Source of the DNA: Streptomyces sp. F001
GTDB taxonomy: Bacteria; Actinomycetota; Actinomycetes; Streptomycetales; Streptomycetaceae
Assembly: GCF_004187715.1 (NCBI RefSeq)
Contig: NZ_QZWF01000003.1
Location: 186,001-250,000, forward strand
DNA: 64,000 nt
Direction of reading: 5' to 3'
The notes under the pieces are model-generated. The model did no database searches, was not told where the DNA came from, and saw only the letters and a program-made list of their open reading frames with translations. Within the stretch, counting starts at the first letter, position 1. Each line of letters opens with the position of its first letter. The position numbers were made by a program, and so were the translations under genes. This document shows, one piece after another, positions 54,911 to 63,783 of the stretch.

Positions 54911-54988
54911 GAAATCTCAGCCCGTCTGGGGGTGAGGACGAGGCCCGTTCAGGGCCGAAGCGGGGGCCTGGGGGCCACAGGCCCCCAG
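54911..54988. repeat. Streptomyces-type dispersed intergenic repeat
   Basis: The stretch runs from ATCTCAGCCCGTCTGGG through GGACGAGGCCCGTTCAGGGC to GGGGGCCTGGGGGCCACAGG and CCCCCAG. I recognise it as a member of the CAGCCCGTC...GAGGACGAGGCCCG repeat family common between Streptomyces genes. It can form the hairpins GGCCCGttcaGGGCC and CTGGGGGCcacagGCCCCCAG. It lies after the tRNA-Asp copies and before the DUF6274 gene. Confidence 0.65.
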
Positions 54989-55102
54989 AGGCGGTCACCG
55001 CAGCGCCGTTGCCGGCGGAGCCCCTCGCCGCCTTGACGGCGTCACATTCGCTCGGTACTCAGAAACCAGGGCAGCGTTCCCGTACGACCCCGGAGGTGGC
55101 GT

Positions 55103-55303
55103 ATGGCGGCATCGGTCAGGCACGAGACGCGGGCGTTGCTCCGCGCGCATCTGTCGGCCGCGTCGTCGTATCGGCATCTGACCCGGCACTGCCCGATCTG
55201 CCACCAGCTCCTGCGGCTCGCCATGGCCTCCGCGCCGCGGGCGACGGACGTACCGGAGGAGAGCGCCGAGGACGAGCGCCCCTCGAGCGCCTCCGTCACA
55301 TGA
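55103..55303 (+). CDS. DUF6274-like small protein
   Basis: This 66-residue protein begins MAASVRHETRALLRAHLSAA and contains HCPICHQLLRLAMASAP, a CxxC with flanking histidines that may bind zinc. The acidic tail is VPEESAEDERPSS. The ATG has GGAGGTG five bases upstream. I recognise it as a Streptomyces-specific small family next to bldC (DUF6274). Function unknown; the metal site and the basic N-terminal helix would fit nucleic-acid or protein binding. Confidence 0.8.
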   Translation: MAASVRHETRALLRAHLSAASSYRHLTRHCPICHQLLRLAMASAPRATDVPEESAEDERPSSASVT

Positions 55304-55695
55304 CCAACTCCCCTATCGCACATAGGTCAGAGGCAACAAGCACCCTGTCATGTGACGGGTGTCACCGCATGAGTTTCTGAAACCACGGTACTTACCCATC
55401 CCCTACAACAGTTCAATTTAATATGTGCAATTGCACCACCGGGGAGGGTGCCCGCACAGCAGCTCCGACACCCCTCCCCAGACTCCGACAAGGCAGCCCA
55501 CAGGGTCGACCTCCGGCGCACAAAAAGATCGCGCTGGACCCGGCGGAGTCCAGCGCGATCGATGACGCACCCTGTCAGTTGCCTGAAGACCTTGGGCGTG
55601 GACCCTGTTGGGGCAGGATCCGCGTCGGTTGGAGCTTGGTTCGGACGCCGCGGCTGGTTGGGGGAACCAGCCGGTTTGCCCGGTTATTCAGTTGT
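55304..55695. other. Intergenic region between DUF6274 gene and bldC
   Basis: The two genes converge here. Besides the terminator at 55527-55560 there is a hairpin GCTGGTTggggGAACCAGC near 55655-55673. I see no gene. Confidence 0.5.
55527..55560 (-). terminator. bldC terminator
   Basis: A perfect 13-bp stem, GATCGCGCTGGAC and GTCCAGCGCGATC with an 8-nt loop, is followed by TTTTTG on the minus strand. It lies about 135 bp beyond the bldC stop codon. Confidence 0.85.
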
Positions 55696-55902
55696 TCAGG
55701 CCTCGCTGCGCTGCTGCGGGATGCCCGCGAGCAGTGCGCGGACCTCGGCCTCGCGGTAGCGGCGGTGCCCGCCGAGCGTACGGATGGAAGTGAGCTTGCC
55801 GGCCTTCGCCCACCGCGTGACCGTCTTCGGGTCGACGCGGAACATCGTGGCGACCTCAGCCGGGGTCAGCAGCGGCTCGGCATCAGGGGTGCGAGCGGTC
55901 AT
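55696..55902 (-). CDS. bldC: Developmental transcriptional regulator BldC
   Basis: This 68-residue MerR-like winged-helix protein without effector domain is essential for timing of aerial growth in Streptomyces. The helix-turn-helix LLTPAEVATMFRVDPKTVTR (about 11-30) and the wing IRTLGGHRRYREAEVRALLA are as in known BldC. BldC binds DNA as head-to-tail oligomers on direct repeats. It is read from an ATG with GAGGAGGC-type sequence upstream. The long 5' region (to about 56285) suggests complex control. The gene stands alone, convergent with a DUF6274 gene, with a conserved hypothetical gene and valine dehydrogenase beyond, as in S. coelicolor. Confidence 0.96.
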   Translation of the reverse strand: MTARTPDAEPLLTPAEVATMFRVDPKTVTRWAKAGKLTSIRTLGGHRRYREAEVRALLAGIPQQRSEA

Positions 55903-56413
55903 GAGCGGCCTCCTCGGGAGAACCGAACCTTCTCGGTTCTTTCCTCTAAATTCTGCACCTTGACCCGCGTTGCCCGAAATGGCGGACGCGAGTCGAGTCG
56001 GTTATAGGACGAACGGCTTGTCCTCGGCACTACAACTACACCATCTGTCCAGCCGCGTCGGCCAAACCGATGGAATTGCCCTCCCAGGTGTTCATCAGCG
56101 ACGGAAGCCGATGGACCATGCCATAGCGGACAGTCACGCCGCTGTGACGATCAGTCACAGCAGCGATCCAGAGTCACTAGACCCACCAAAGCGTGCAATG
56201 CTGAGATTCAGCCCATAGTTGAGCACATGGGACAGAGGGAGTCCTCCCCGGACTCCTTGTCCTATTTTGGCATGAGGGGGGTCAAGGGATGCAAGAGACG
56301 GGTAAGTGCGCTCCGTCACGCTTGTCGCCTGCATCACACCCTTGACACAAACGCCCAGATCGCACTCTAGGTCCGTTGTTGAGGCTCTGTAAGGTGCGTC
56401 ACAGCACAGTACG
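55903..56413. other. bldC upstream region
   Basis: This 510-bp non-coding region lies upstream of bldC. It has lower GC and contains repeated GTCAC/GTGAC words at about 56131-56175 (CAGTCACGCCGCTGTGACGA, TCAGTCACAG, AGTCAC), which could be protein-binding sites. A promoter candidate lies at 56259-56285. No open frame looks real. Confidence 0.5.
56238..56285 (-). promoter_or_regulatory. bldC promoter candidate and leader hairpin
   Basis: On the minus strand TTGACC (complement of 56280-56285) and TAGGAC (complement of 56259-56264) are separated by 15 bp, slightly short. Just downstream is the perfect 7-bp hairpin GGAGTCC-GGGGA-GGACTCC (56238-56256). This would give bldC a leader of about 350 nt. 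Confidence 0.35.
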
Positions 56414-57265
56414 TCAGTTCGCCGAACGCAGGTCGCGTACCGACCGCCAGCGCTCCACGAGCCGGCCGTACGCCTCGCCCGCCGCGGCCCCGTCGCCGTT
56501 GCGCAGCGCCTCGATCCCCTCGGCCACGTCGGCCGCCGAGTGATCGCCCTCCAGCTCGCCGGCCGGCAGGGCGTGCACCAGCCCGCCGTAGTCCAGCTCC
56601 ACCAGGGAGCGCGGATGGAACTCCTCCAGCCAGCGCCCGACGTCCACGAGACCGTCGATGAGCGGTCCCTCGTCCATGGCGTTCCTGAGGGTGCGCAGGG
56701 CGCGGGCCACCCGGCGCCGGGCCTGCACCATGGGCGTGCGGTAGCGCAGCACCGGCGCGGAGTCCTCCGTGCCCCCGGCGCCCTTGCCGTACTGCCGCTC
56801 CTCGTCCGAGACCAGGACGAACCAGGTCAGCGGCACCTGCCAGGTCGCGGTGCGGATCCAGGGGCGGGCGTCCGGGTTGAGGGCGAGCCAGCGCTCGTAG
56901 TCCTGGGCGGCCTGGTGGCGGACCAGCGGAGGCAGGACGGCGTCCAACAGGGGCGGCGGGAGCTCCTCGGCGAGATCGCCCAGGGCCTGCCAGCCGCGCA
57001 GCCGGGTGCGCCAGGGGCAGACGTGGACCACCCCGTCGGCCTCCAGCACGAAGGCGTCGCGGCTCTCGTGCACCGGCACCGCGACGGGCGGGGTGGGCAG
57101 CAAGTCGGCCAGGGAGCGGCGGAGTTCGTCCTGGTAGGAGGGGCGGTCGGGACGGTGGGCGTAGCGGGCCCACTGGCCGCGCTCCGGCTCCGGGAAGGCG
57201 GCCAGCGGCTCGTACACGCGCAGGTACGCCGCATACGGGACGATCACCGAGGACACCTTGGGCAC
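56414..57265 (-). CDS. Conserved hypothetical protein next to bldC
   Basis: This protein of about 283 residues begins at a GTG (VPKVSSVIVPYAAYLRVYEP) preceded by GGGAGGGAG. It has no signal peptide or transmembrane segment. Notable stretches are VVHVCPWRTRLRGWQALGDL, WIRTATWQVPLTWFVLVSDE, RTPMVQARRRVARALRTLRN and SLVELDYGGLVHAL. It is an actinobacterial protein of conserved position between bldC and vdh. The fold and function are not recognised. The alternative ATG at 57316 adds 17 residues with no family character. Confidence 0.8.
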   Translation of the reverse strand: MPKVSSVIVPYAAYLRVYEPLAAFPEPERGQWARYAHRPDRPSYQDELRRSLADLLPTPPVAVPVHESRDAFVLEADGVVHVCPWRTRLRGWQALGDLAEELPPPLLDAVLPPLVRHQAAQDYERWLALNPDARPWIRTATWQVPLTWFVLVSDEERQYGKGAGGTEDSAPVLRYRTPMVQARRRVARALRTLRNAMDEGPLIDGLVDVGRWLEEFHPRSLVELDYGGLVHALPAGELEGDHSAADVAEGIEALRNGDGAAAGEAYGRLVERWRSVRDLRSAN

Positions 57266-57487
57266 GCCTGCTCCCTCCCCCGCCGGCTGCCGGGGAAAAC
57301 TGCGGAACCCGCCCACAAACGCGCGGGAAAACTATGCAAATCGTCGCACGGACGTACTCCGTCCGGAGGTGATCCTGAGCACTGCTCGGTCGGCGGGGCC
57401 ACGAGGCTCTAATCTCATGCTCACAGGCCCCCGCCACCACCACGGGAGCCCCGTCCAACCGCCGCTACTTACTCAGGAGTCACCACC

Positions 57488-58570
57488 GTGACCGACGTAA
57501 CCGGCGCACCTGCTGATGTACTGCACACCCTGTTCCACTCGGACCAGGGGGGTCATGAGCAAGTCGTGCTCTGTCAGGACCGCGCGAGCGGCCTCAAGGC
57601 CGTCATCGCGATCCACTCCACCGCCCTGGGCCCCGCGCTCGGCGGTACCCGCTTCTACCCGTACCGGAACGAGGCGGAGGCCGTCGCCGACGCGCTGAAC
57701 CTCGCCCGCGGGATGTCGTACAAGAACGCCATGGCCGGACTCGACCACGGCGGCGGCAAGGCCGAGCGGATCAAGACCGAGGAGCTGCTGCTCGCCTACG
57801 GCCGGTTCGTTGCCTCGCTGGGCGGTCGGTACGTCACGGCCTGTGACGTCGGTACGTATGTCGCCGACATGGACGTCGTCGCACGCGAGTGCCGCTGGAC
57901 GACCGGGCGCTCGCCGGAGAACGGCGGCGCGGGCGACTCCTCCGTGCTCACCGCGTTCGGCGTCTACCAGGGCATGCGGGCGTCCGCCCAGCATCTGTGG
58001 GGCGACCCATCGCTGCGCGGCCGCCGGGTCGGGATCGCCGGCGTCGGCAAGGTCGGCCACCACCTGGTGGAACACCTGCTGGCGGAGGGCGCCGAGGTCT
58101 TCGTCACGGATGTGCGCGAGGAGGCCGTACGGCGGGTCACCGAGCGACACCCGAACGTGCTGGCCGTTGTCGACACCGACGCGCTGATCCGGATCGACGG
58201 GCTCGACATCTACGCTCCCTGCGCGCTCGGCGGGGCACTGAACGACGACTCCGTGCCGGTGCTGACCGCCAGGGTGGTCTGCGGCGCGGCCAACAACCAG
58301 CTCGCCCACCCGGGCGTGGAGAAGGACATCGCCGACCGCGGGATCCTCTACGCGCCCGACTACGTGGTCAACGCCGGCGGCGTCATCCAGGTCGCCGACG
58401 AACTGCACGGCTTCGACTTCGACCGGTGCAAGGCGAAGGCCGCGCAGATCTACGACACCACGCTGGCCATATTCGCACGTGCGAAGACGGATGGCATTCC
58501 GCCGGCCGCTGCGGCCGACCGGATCGCGGAACAGCGGATGCATGACGGCGCCGCGTTGCGGGGATGGTGA
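57488..58570 (+). CDS. vdh: Valine (branched-chain amino acid) dehydrogenase
   Basis: This 360-residue NAD-dependent dehydrogenase is of the Glu/Leu/Phe/Val family. It deaminates valine, leucine and isoleucine and supplies acyl starters for fatty acids and polyketides in Streptomyces. The substrate domain has [13 protein letters not shown] with the catalytic Lys and the [13 protein letters not shown] segment. The dinucleotide-binding domain has [18 protein letters not shown], then [11 protein letters not shown] and [12 protein letters not shown]. The GTG at 57488 has CAGGAG eight bases upstream. It is divergent from the conserved hypothetical gene, in the known Streptomyces order. Confidence 0.95.
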   Translation: MTDVTGAPADVLHTLFHSDQGGHEQVVLCQDRASGLKAVIAIHSTALGPALGGTRFYPYRNEAEAVADALNLARGMSYKNAMAGLDHGGGKAERIKTEELLLAYGRFVASLGGRYVTACDVGTYVADMDVVARECRWTTGRSPENGGAGDSSVLTAFGVYQGMRASAQHLWGDPSLRGRRVGIAGVGKVGHHLVEHLLAEGAEVFVTDVREEAVRRVTERHPNVLAVVDTDALIRIDGLDIYAPCALGGALNDDSVPVLTARVVCGAANNQLAHPGVEKDIADRGILYAPDYVVNAGGVIQVADELHGFDFDRCKAKAAQIYDTTLAIFARAKTDGIPPAAAADRIAEQRMHDGAALRGW

Positions 58571-58872
58571 CGTTCGGCGCGGGCGGCTGACAGGTTTGGG
58601 CGGTACCTGCCGGTGGGCACTTGGAGAGAACTCTCACTTCGACCGGCGGGTCGTCCGCCAATAAGTGGTTAAAATCGCCACTGACCAGCGAGGACGGGGC
58701 TCCTCGAAGGTTCTGTGCACACGCCCTTCCTACGGGCGACGTACCGTATGGGCGCGGGCTCAGGTACCGTGGAAGCCCTACGGACCGGCCTCTCCGCGGA
58801 GAGTCCGTTCCGGATCATGAACGCGTGTCAGACTCTGGGGCCGTCGAGCCCCGTCGTTGAGGGGGTCGAGCC
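58571..58872. other. Intergenic region between vdh and the DUF3073 gene
   Basis: This stretch of 302 bp holds the promoter of the DUF3073 gene. A lower-GC patch GCCAATAAGTGGTTAAAATC near 58657-58676 stands out. I see no gene and no clear terminator. Confidence 0.45.
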
Positions 58873-59124
58873 ATGGGGCGCGGCCGGGCCAAGGCCAAGC
58901 AGACGAAGGTCGCCCGCCAGCTGAAGTACAACAGCGGTGGGACTGACCTCTCACGCCTGGCTGAAGAGCTGGGCGCATCGACGTCGAACCAGTCGCCGAA
59001 CGGCGACCGCTTCGAGGACGATGAGCAGGACGACGACCTGTATTCGCGGTACGCCGACCTCTATGAGGACGACGACGAGGACGACGAGGACGACCAGTCC
59101 TCTCAGCATCGTCGCGGCGCGTGA
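58873..59124 (+). CDS. DUF3073 family small protein
   Basis: This 83-residue protein has a basic N-terminus (MGRGRAKAKQTKVARQLKYN) and a strongly acidic C-terminus (YEDDDEDDEDD). The pattern GRGRAKAKQTKVARxLKY is diagnostic for DUF3073 of actinobacteria. The charge-split sequence suggests RNA or ribosome binding, but the function is unknown. The ATG has GAGGGGG eleven bases upstream. Positioned between vdh and purM as in other Streptomyces. Confidence 0.92.
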   Translation: MGRGRAKAKQTKVARQLKYNSGGTDLSRLAEELGASTSNQSPNGDRFEDDEQDDDLYSRYADLYEDDDEDDEDDQSSQHRRGA

Positions 59125-59277
59125 TGCCTGCAGCGGCTTAGCCGTGCCATACCCGGTCCGGGGCTTCGAGCGCCGGACCGGGTTTCGTGCTGCCGCCTCA
59201 GGGCCCTGCCCCGGACCCGCTCCTCGAACCCCCCACTCTCGACTGCGCTCGAGCAGGGGGATCCCAAGGGGTTCCGT

Positions 59278-60348
59278 TTACGCGTAGTCACCCACGAGGG
59301 CGGCACCGGTCGTGTGCTCACCCCGGTCCGTGATCTCGCCGGCGACCCACGCGTCCACCCCGCGGTCGGCCAGCGTCGCCAGCGCCACCTCGGTGGATTC
59401 CTCCGGCACGATCGCGATCATGCCGACGCCCATGTTCAGGGTCTTCTCCAGCTCCAGGCGCTCGACGTCACCGGTCCGGCCGACCAGGTCGAAGACCGGG
59501 GCCGGGGTCCAGGTGGAGCGGTCGACGATCGCGTGCAGCCCGTCGGGGATGACCCGGGCCAGGTTGGCCGCGAGTCCGCCGCCGGTGATGTGGCTGAAGG
59601 CGTGCACCTCGGTGGTGCGGGTCAGGGCCAGGCAGTCCAGGGAGTAGATCTTCGTCGGCTCCAGCAGCTCCTCACCGAGGGTGCGGCCGAGCTCGGCGAT
59701 CTCCGATTCCAGGGCCAGGCCCGCACGGTCCAGCAGAACGTGCCGGACCAGTGAGTACCCGTTCGAGTGAAGACCGGAGGACGCCATGGCGATGACGGCG
59801 TCACCCGTACGGATACGATCCGGGCCGAGCAGCCGGTCGGCCTCCACGACGCCCGTACCGGCACCGGCGACGTCGAAGTCGTCCCCGCCCAGCAGACCCG
59901 GGTGCTCGGCCGTCTCACCGCCGACCAGAGCGCAGCCGGCCAGCACACAGCCCTCGGCGATGCCCTTCACGATGGCGGCCACCCGCTCGGGGTGGACCTT
60001 GCCGACGCAGATGTAGTCGGTCATGAACAGCGGCTCGGCGCCGCACACCACGATGTCGTCCATGACCATCGCGACCAGGTCGTGGCCGATCGTGTCGTAG
60101 ACGCCCAGCCGGCGGGCGATGTCGACCTTGGTGCCGACGCCGTCCGTGGCGGAGGCGAGCAGAGGACGCTCGTAGCGCTTGAGGGCGGAGGCGTCGAAGA
60201 GGCCGGCGAAGCCGCCGAGGCCGCCGAGGACCTCGGGGCGCTGCGTCTTCTTCACCCACTCCTTCATCAGCTCGACCGCGCGGTCGCCCGCCTCGATGTC
60301 GACGCCGGCAGCCGCGTAGGAAGCACCGGGCACAGCAGTCTCAGACAT
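59278..60348 (-). CDS. purM: Phosphoribosylformylglycinamidine cyclo-ligase (AIR synthetase)
   Basis: This 356-residue enzyme closes the imidazole ring in step five of purine synthesis, forming AIR from FGAM with ATP. N-terminal signature: YAAAGVDIEAGDRAVELMKE, then GGLGGFAGLFD and DGVGTKVDIARRLG. MVMDDIVVCGAEPLFMTDYI and the GCALVGGETAEHPG loop form the active site. FSHITGGGLAANLARVIPDG lies near the C-terminus. It follows purF by 34 bp in the same direction, a standard purF-purM operon. Confidence 0.97.
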   Translation of the reverse strand: MSETAVPGASYAAAGVDIEAGDRAVELMKEWVKKTQRPEVLGGLGGFAGLFDASALKRYERPLLASATDGVGTKVDIARRLGVYDTIGHDLVAMVMDDIVVCGAEPLFMTDYICVGKVHPERVAAIVKGIAEGCVLAGCALVGGETAEHPGLLGGDDFDVAGAGTGVVEADRLLGPDRIRTGDAVIAMASSGLHSNGYSLVRHVLLDRAGLALESEIAELGRTLGEELLEPTKIYSLDCLALTRTTEVHAFSHITGGGLAANLARVIPDGLHAIVDRSTWTPAPVFDLVGRTGDVERLELEKTLNMGVGMIAIVPEESTEVALATLADRGVDAWVAGEITDRGEHTTGAALVGDYA

Positions 60349-60382
60349 TGCCTGGGATCTTTCGGGTTGGTTTCTACGGGGC

Positions 60383-61909
60383 TTACGGGCGACGGATCGC
60401 GTCGACGGCAGCCGGGGCGGCCGTACCGGCCGCGAGCTCGGTCTCCAGGAGCTGCTTGCCGAGCAGCTCGGGGTCCGGGAGCTCCATCGGGTACTCGCCG
60501 TCGAAGCAGGCGCGGCACAGGTTCGGCTTGGCGATGGTGGTCGCCTCGATCATGCCGTCGATGGAGATGTACGCCAGGGAGTCGGCGCCGAGGGAGGTGC
60601 CGATCTCGTCGGTGGTCATGCCGTTGGCGATGAGCTCGGCGCGGGTGGCGAAGTCGATGCCGAAGAAGCAGGGCCACTTCACGGGCGGGGAGGAGATCCG
60701 GATGTGGACCTCGGCCGCGCCGGCCTCGCGCAGCATGCGGACCAGGGCCCGCTGGGTGTTGCCGCGGACGATCGAGTCGTCGACGACGACCAGGCGCTTG
60801 CCCTTGATGACTTCCTTGAGCGGGTTCAGCTTCAGACGGATGCCGAGCTGGCGGATCGTCTGCGAGGGCTGGATGAACGTACGGCCGACGTACGCGTTCT
60901 TGACCAGACCCGCACCGAACGGGATGCCGCTCGCCTCCGCGTAACCGATGGCCGCCGGGGTGCCGGACTCCGGGGTCGCTATGACGAGGTCGGCCTCGGC
61001 GGGGGCCTCCTTCGCCAGGCGGCGGCCCATCTCGACGCGGGAGAGGTAGACGTTCCGGCCGGCGATGTCGGTGTCCGGGCGGGCCAGGTACACATACTCG
61101 AAGACACAGCCCTTGGGCTTCGCGTCCGCGAATCGCGAAGTGCGCAGACCCTGCTCGTCGATGGCGATGAACTCGCCGGGCTCCACCTCGCGCACGAAGC
61201 TGGCGCCGACGATGTCGAGAGCGGCGGTCTCGGAGGCCACCACCCAGCCGCGCTCCAGGCGGCCCAGGACGAGGGGGCGAATGCCCTGCGGGTCGCGGGC
61301 GGCGTACAGGGTGTGCTCGTCCATGAAGACAAGGCTGAAGGCGCCCCTGACCTGCGGCAGGACGACGGAGGCCGCCTCCTCGACGGTCAGCGGCTTGCCG
61401 TCGGCGTCGACCTGGGCGGCGAGCAGGGCCGTCAGGAGGTCGGTGTCGTTGGTCGCCGCGACCCGGGTGGTGCGGCCGTCCTGCTTGGGCAGGTCGGCGA
61501 CCATCTCGGCGAGCTGGGCGGTGTTGACCAGGTTGCCGTTGTGGCCGAGCGCGATGGAGCCGTGCGCGGTGGCGCGGAACGTCGGCTGGGCGTTCTCCCA
61601 CACCGAGGCGCCGGTGGTCGAGTAGCGGGCATGACCGACCGCGATGTGACCCTGGAGGGAACCGAGGGAGGTCTCGTCGAAGACCTGGGAGACCAGTCCC
61701 ATGTCCTTGAAGACGAGGATCTGGGAGCCGTTGCTGACCGCGATTCCCGCGGATTCCTGGCCCCGATGCTGGAGGGCGTAGAGCCCGAAGTACGTGAGCT
61801 TTGCGACCTCTTCACCCGGAGCCCAGACACCGAAGACGCCACACGCGTCCTGGGGGCCTTTTTCGCCGGGAAGCAGATCGTGATTGAGTCGACCGTCACC
61901 ACGTGGCAC
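60383..61909 (-). CDS. purF: Amidophosphoribosyltransferase
   Basis: This 508-residue enzyme performs the first committed step of purine synthesis, making phosphoribosylamine from PRPP and glutamine. A propeptide of about 22 residues precedes the catalytic Cys in DACGVFGVW. The glutaminase domain has LQHRGQESAGIAV and GHARYSTTGASVWENAQP. The PRTase domain has the PRPP loop VVVDDSIVRGNTQRALV. Late cysteines in KWPCFFGIDFATR and NLCRACFDGEYP match the family's iron-sulfur type. It heads the purF-purM unit. Confidence 0.97.
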   Translation of the reverse strand: MPRGDGRLNHDLLPGEKGPQDACGVFGVWAPGEEVAKLTYFGLYALQHRGQESAGIAVSNGSQILVFKDMGLVSQVFDETSLGSLQGHIAVGHARYSTTGASVWENAQPTFRATAHGSIALGHNGNLVNTAQLAEMVADLPKQDGRTTRVAATNDTDLLTALLAAQVDADGKPLTVEEAASVVLPQVRGAFSLVFMDEHTLYAARDPQGIRPLVLGRLERGWVVASETAALDIVGASFVREVEPGEFIAIDEQGLRTSRFADAKPKGCVFEYVYLARPDTDIAGRNVYLSRVEMGRRLAKEAPAEADLVIATPESGTPAAIGYAEASGIPFGAGLVKNAYVGRTFIQPSQTIRQLGIRLKLNPLKEVIKGKRLVVVDDSIVRGNTQRALVRMLREAGAAEVHIRISSPPVKWPCFFGIDFATRAELIANGMTTDEIGTSLGADSLAYISIDGMIEATTIAKPNLCRACFDGEYPMELPDPELLGKQLLETELAAGTAAPAAVDAIRRP

Positions 61910-61970
61910 GGCTCCGAGTGTAGGCGAGATCGACCACTGGTCCGAATTGGGGATACTCGGCGGTAACCGG

Positions 61971-62774
61971 TCACTTCCCGGCCGTCGCGGTCACGGACTC
62001 GCCGTTTTCGCTGGTCAGCGTGAGGGTGCGGTGCTCCAGGCGGTAGCTGACCGTGCCGTCGAAGAGGCGCAGGAGGCGCTTTTCCGTATCCATGAGTGAG
62101 GCTTCGCACATCATGCGCGTGGTGGATGCGGTGCCCAGGGTGATCCGCCCGTCGCGCACGGTGGCTTCAGCGTTGACCTTGTTGCAGGCGAGGCGGCCGC
62201 TGACCTTGCCGGGCTTCTCCTCGAAGGTGAGGTACGCCTTGCCCTCGGCGCCCTTCGGGAGGGACTCGGCCACCTCGCCCTCGCCCAGTGCCGTCACCGT
62301 CCACTTCGTGCCGTACAGCGGTGCGTCCTGCTCCTCGGTCAGGCGGACGGTGTCGCCGGCGTCGGTGGTGAGGGTGAGGCGGTCGCCGCTGACCTCGGTC
62401 TTCAGCGGGCCGTCGGCGAGGGTGCGGGCGAGGTTCTCCTCGAAGGTCATGGGGGCTTCCTCGCAGGCCATCTCGGTCACCGTGGCGTCGCTGAGCCGGA
62501 TGCGGTCGCCGTCGAAGGCGGCCCGGGCGCTGAAGTGGTTGCAGCCGTAGTTGCCCTGGGCCTTGCCGCTGTCGTCGATGGTGACGTGTGCGTCGGTGGG
62601 GGCGTCGTGCTGCTTGCCGTCGACGGTGAGGCTGTCGACGGTCCAGTGCACGCCGGTGACGGGCTTCTGGGCGGCGGCCGACGTGCTGCCCGCCTGTTCA
62701 CTGCCGCAGGCCGCGGCGAGGGGGACGAGGGCGAGGGCGGCCGTGAGGGTGATGCGCTGCTTCTGCCTGTACAT
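61971..62774 (-). CDS. META-domain lipoprotein
   Basis: This lipoprotein of about 267 residues starts at the ATG at 62774 with a signal peptide (ITLTAALALVPLAAACGSE), the lipobox Cys following LAA. Two META/HslJ-type domains follow: the first contains NYGCNHFSARAAFDGDRIRL and ATVTEMACEEAPM, the second RLACNKVNAEATVRDG and STTRMMCEASLMDTEKR. Paired cysteines in each domain may form disulfides. META domains occur in stress-related outer proteins such as HslJ. The gene sits between purF and an isomerase gene, same direction. The start site lacks a strong Shine-Dalgarno. Confidence 0.88.
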   Translation of the reverse strand: MYRQKQRITLTAALALVPLAAACGSEQAGSTSAAAQKPVTGVHWTVDSLTVDGKQHDAPTDAHVTIDDSGKAQGNYGCNHFSARAAFDGDRIRLSDATVTEMACEEAPMTFEENLARTLADGPLKTEVSGDRLTLTTDAGDTVRLTEEQDAPLYGTKWTVTALGEGEVAESLPKGAEGKAYLTFEEKPGKVSGRLACNKVNAEATVRDGRITLGTASTTRMMCEASLMDTEKRLLRLFDGTVSYRLEHRTLTLTSENGESVTATAGK

Positions 62775-62834
62775 GCCGATTCGACGGGGCGGGTGGGGTG
62801 ATTGGTTCCATACGTACGCCACCCCGTGCGCGAC

Positions 62835-63632
62835 TCAGCGCATCAAGGGCAGGAACTCCCCCAGATCCGCCCGCTCCCCGCTCGCGCTGACCTTCGCCTC
62901 GCGGACGGCCTCGGTCCACTCCATCCGCCCGGTGGCGAGCCGGAGCCAGGTCAGTGGGTCGGTCTCGACGACGTTGGGCGGGGTGCCGCGGGTGTGCCGG
63001 GGGCCTTCGACGCACTGCACGACGGCGTAGGGCGGAATCCGCACCTCGGTCGCCCCGCCGGGTGCCTTCGCGGCGAGCGCGTCGGCGAGCAGCCGGGTGG
63101 CGGCAGCGAGGGCCTGACGGTCGTAGGGGATGTCGAGGCCGGGGACGGCTGCGTTCAGGTCGTCGGTGTGGACGACGAGTTCCACGGCGCGGGTGACGAC
63201 GTAGTCGGCCAGCGGGAGGGCGCCCGCACTGGTGGGGAGCAGCCGGGTGCCGGGGTGCGCGGCGAGGTCGGCGGTGAAGCGCTGCTCGAGGCCGGCGAGG
63301 TGGGCGTCCAGGTCGGGGTGCTGTTCGGCCAGGTGACGGGCGGTGTCGGCGATGCCCGGGGCGTCGTCGGCGATCGCGAACGGCCAGTCGAGCAGCCGCG
63401 CGTCCTGCCGTGCGGGCGCGGGCTCCCGCACCAGTCGGCTCACCGCGGCGAGGGCCATCCCGGTGTGCGCGATCAACTCCCGTACGGTCCAGTCACCGAG
63501 GCGGGTGGACAGGGCCAGCTGCTCGGGGGTGAGGCTGCGGACGGCCTCCCGTACGTTGCCGAACTGGGCGAGCACGGCTGCGCGGGTCTTGGCGGGGTCG
63601 TAGGTGCGGGGGCGCTTCTTGGCCGGGGGCAT
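62835..63632 (-). CDS. Mycothiol-dependent maleylpyruvate isomerase family protein
   Basis: This 265-residue protein has a DinB-like N-terminal four-helix bundle, VREAVRSLTPEQLALSTRLG, followed by DWTVRELIAHTGMALAAVSR with the metal-binding His. A second histidine motif is RAVELVVHTDDLNAAVPGLD. The C-terminal part (about 190-262) is an SCP2-like/MDMPI C-domain with DPLTWLRLATGRMEW. Members use mycothiol or act in detoxification. A specific substrate cannot be assigned. The start PPAKKRPRTYD is lysine-rich. It lies between purL and the META lipoprotein gene on the same strand. Confidence 0.88.
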   Translation of the reverse strand: MPPAKKRPRTYDPAKTRAAVLAQFGNVREAVRSLTPEQLALSTRLGDWTVRELIAHTGMALAAVSRLVREPAPARQDARLLDWPFAIADDAPGIADTARHLAEQHPDLDAHLAGLEQRFTADLAAHPGTRLLPTSAGALPLADYVVTRAVELVVHTDDLNAAVPGLDIPYDRQALAAATRLLADALAAKAPGGATEVRIPPYAVVQCVEGPRHTRGTPPNVVETDPLTWLRLATGRMEWTEAVREAKVSASGERADLGEFLPLMR

Positions 63633-63783
63633 GGTCGGAGCCTAGTTCTTCCCTCGGAAGGTCGACGGGGCCGGGAACTTCACGTCCGTGCAGGCACGCC
63701 GCTCGGCGACAGCGGTGACGTGGGTGCGGACACCAGAAGGCCCCGCCCGCAACCGGACAGGGCCTTCGAGGTCGTGCGCGTGG

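Noticed and set aside
55970..56337. Short frames upstream of bldC on both strands
   Set aside because: No ribosome-binding sites, no domains, and the region looks like an intergenic regulatory stretch.
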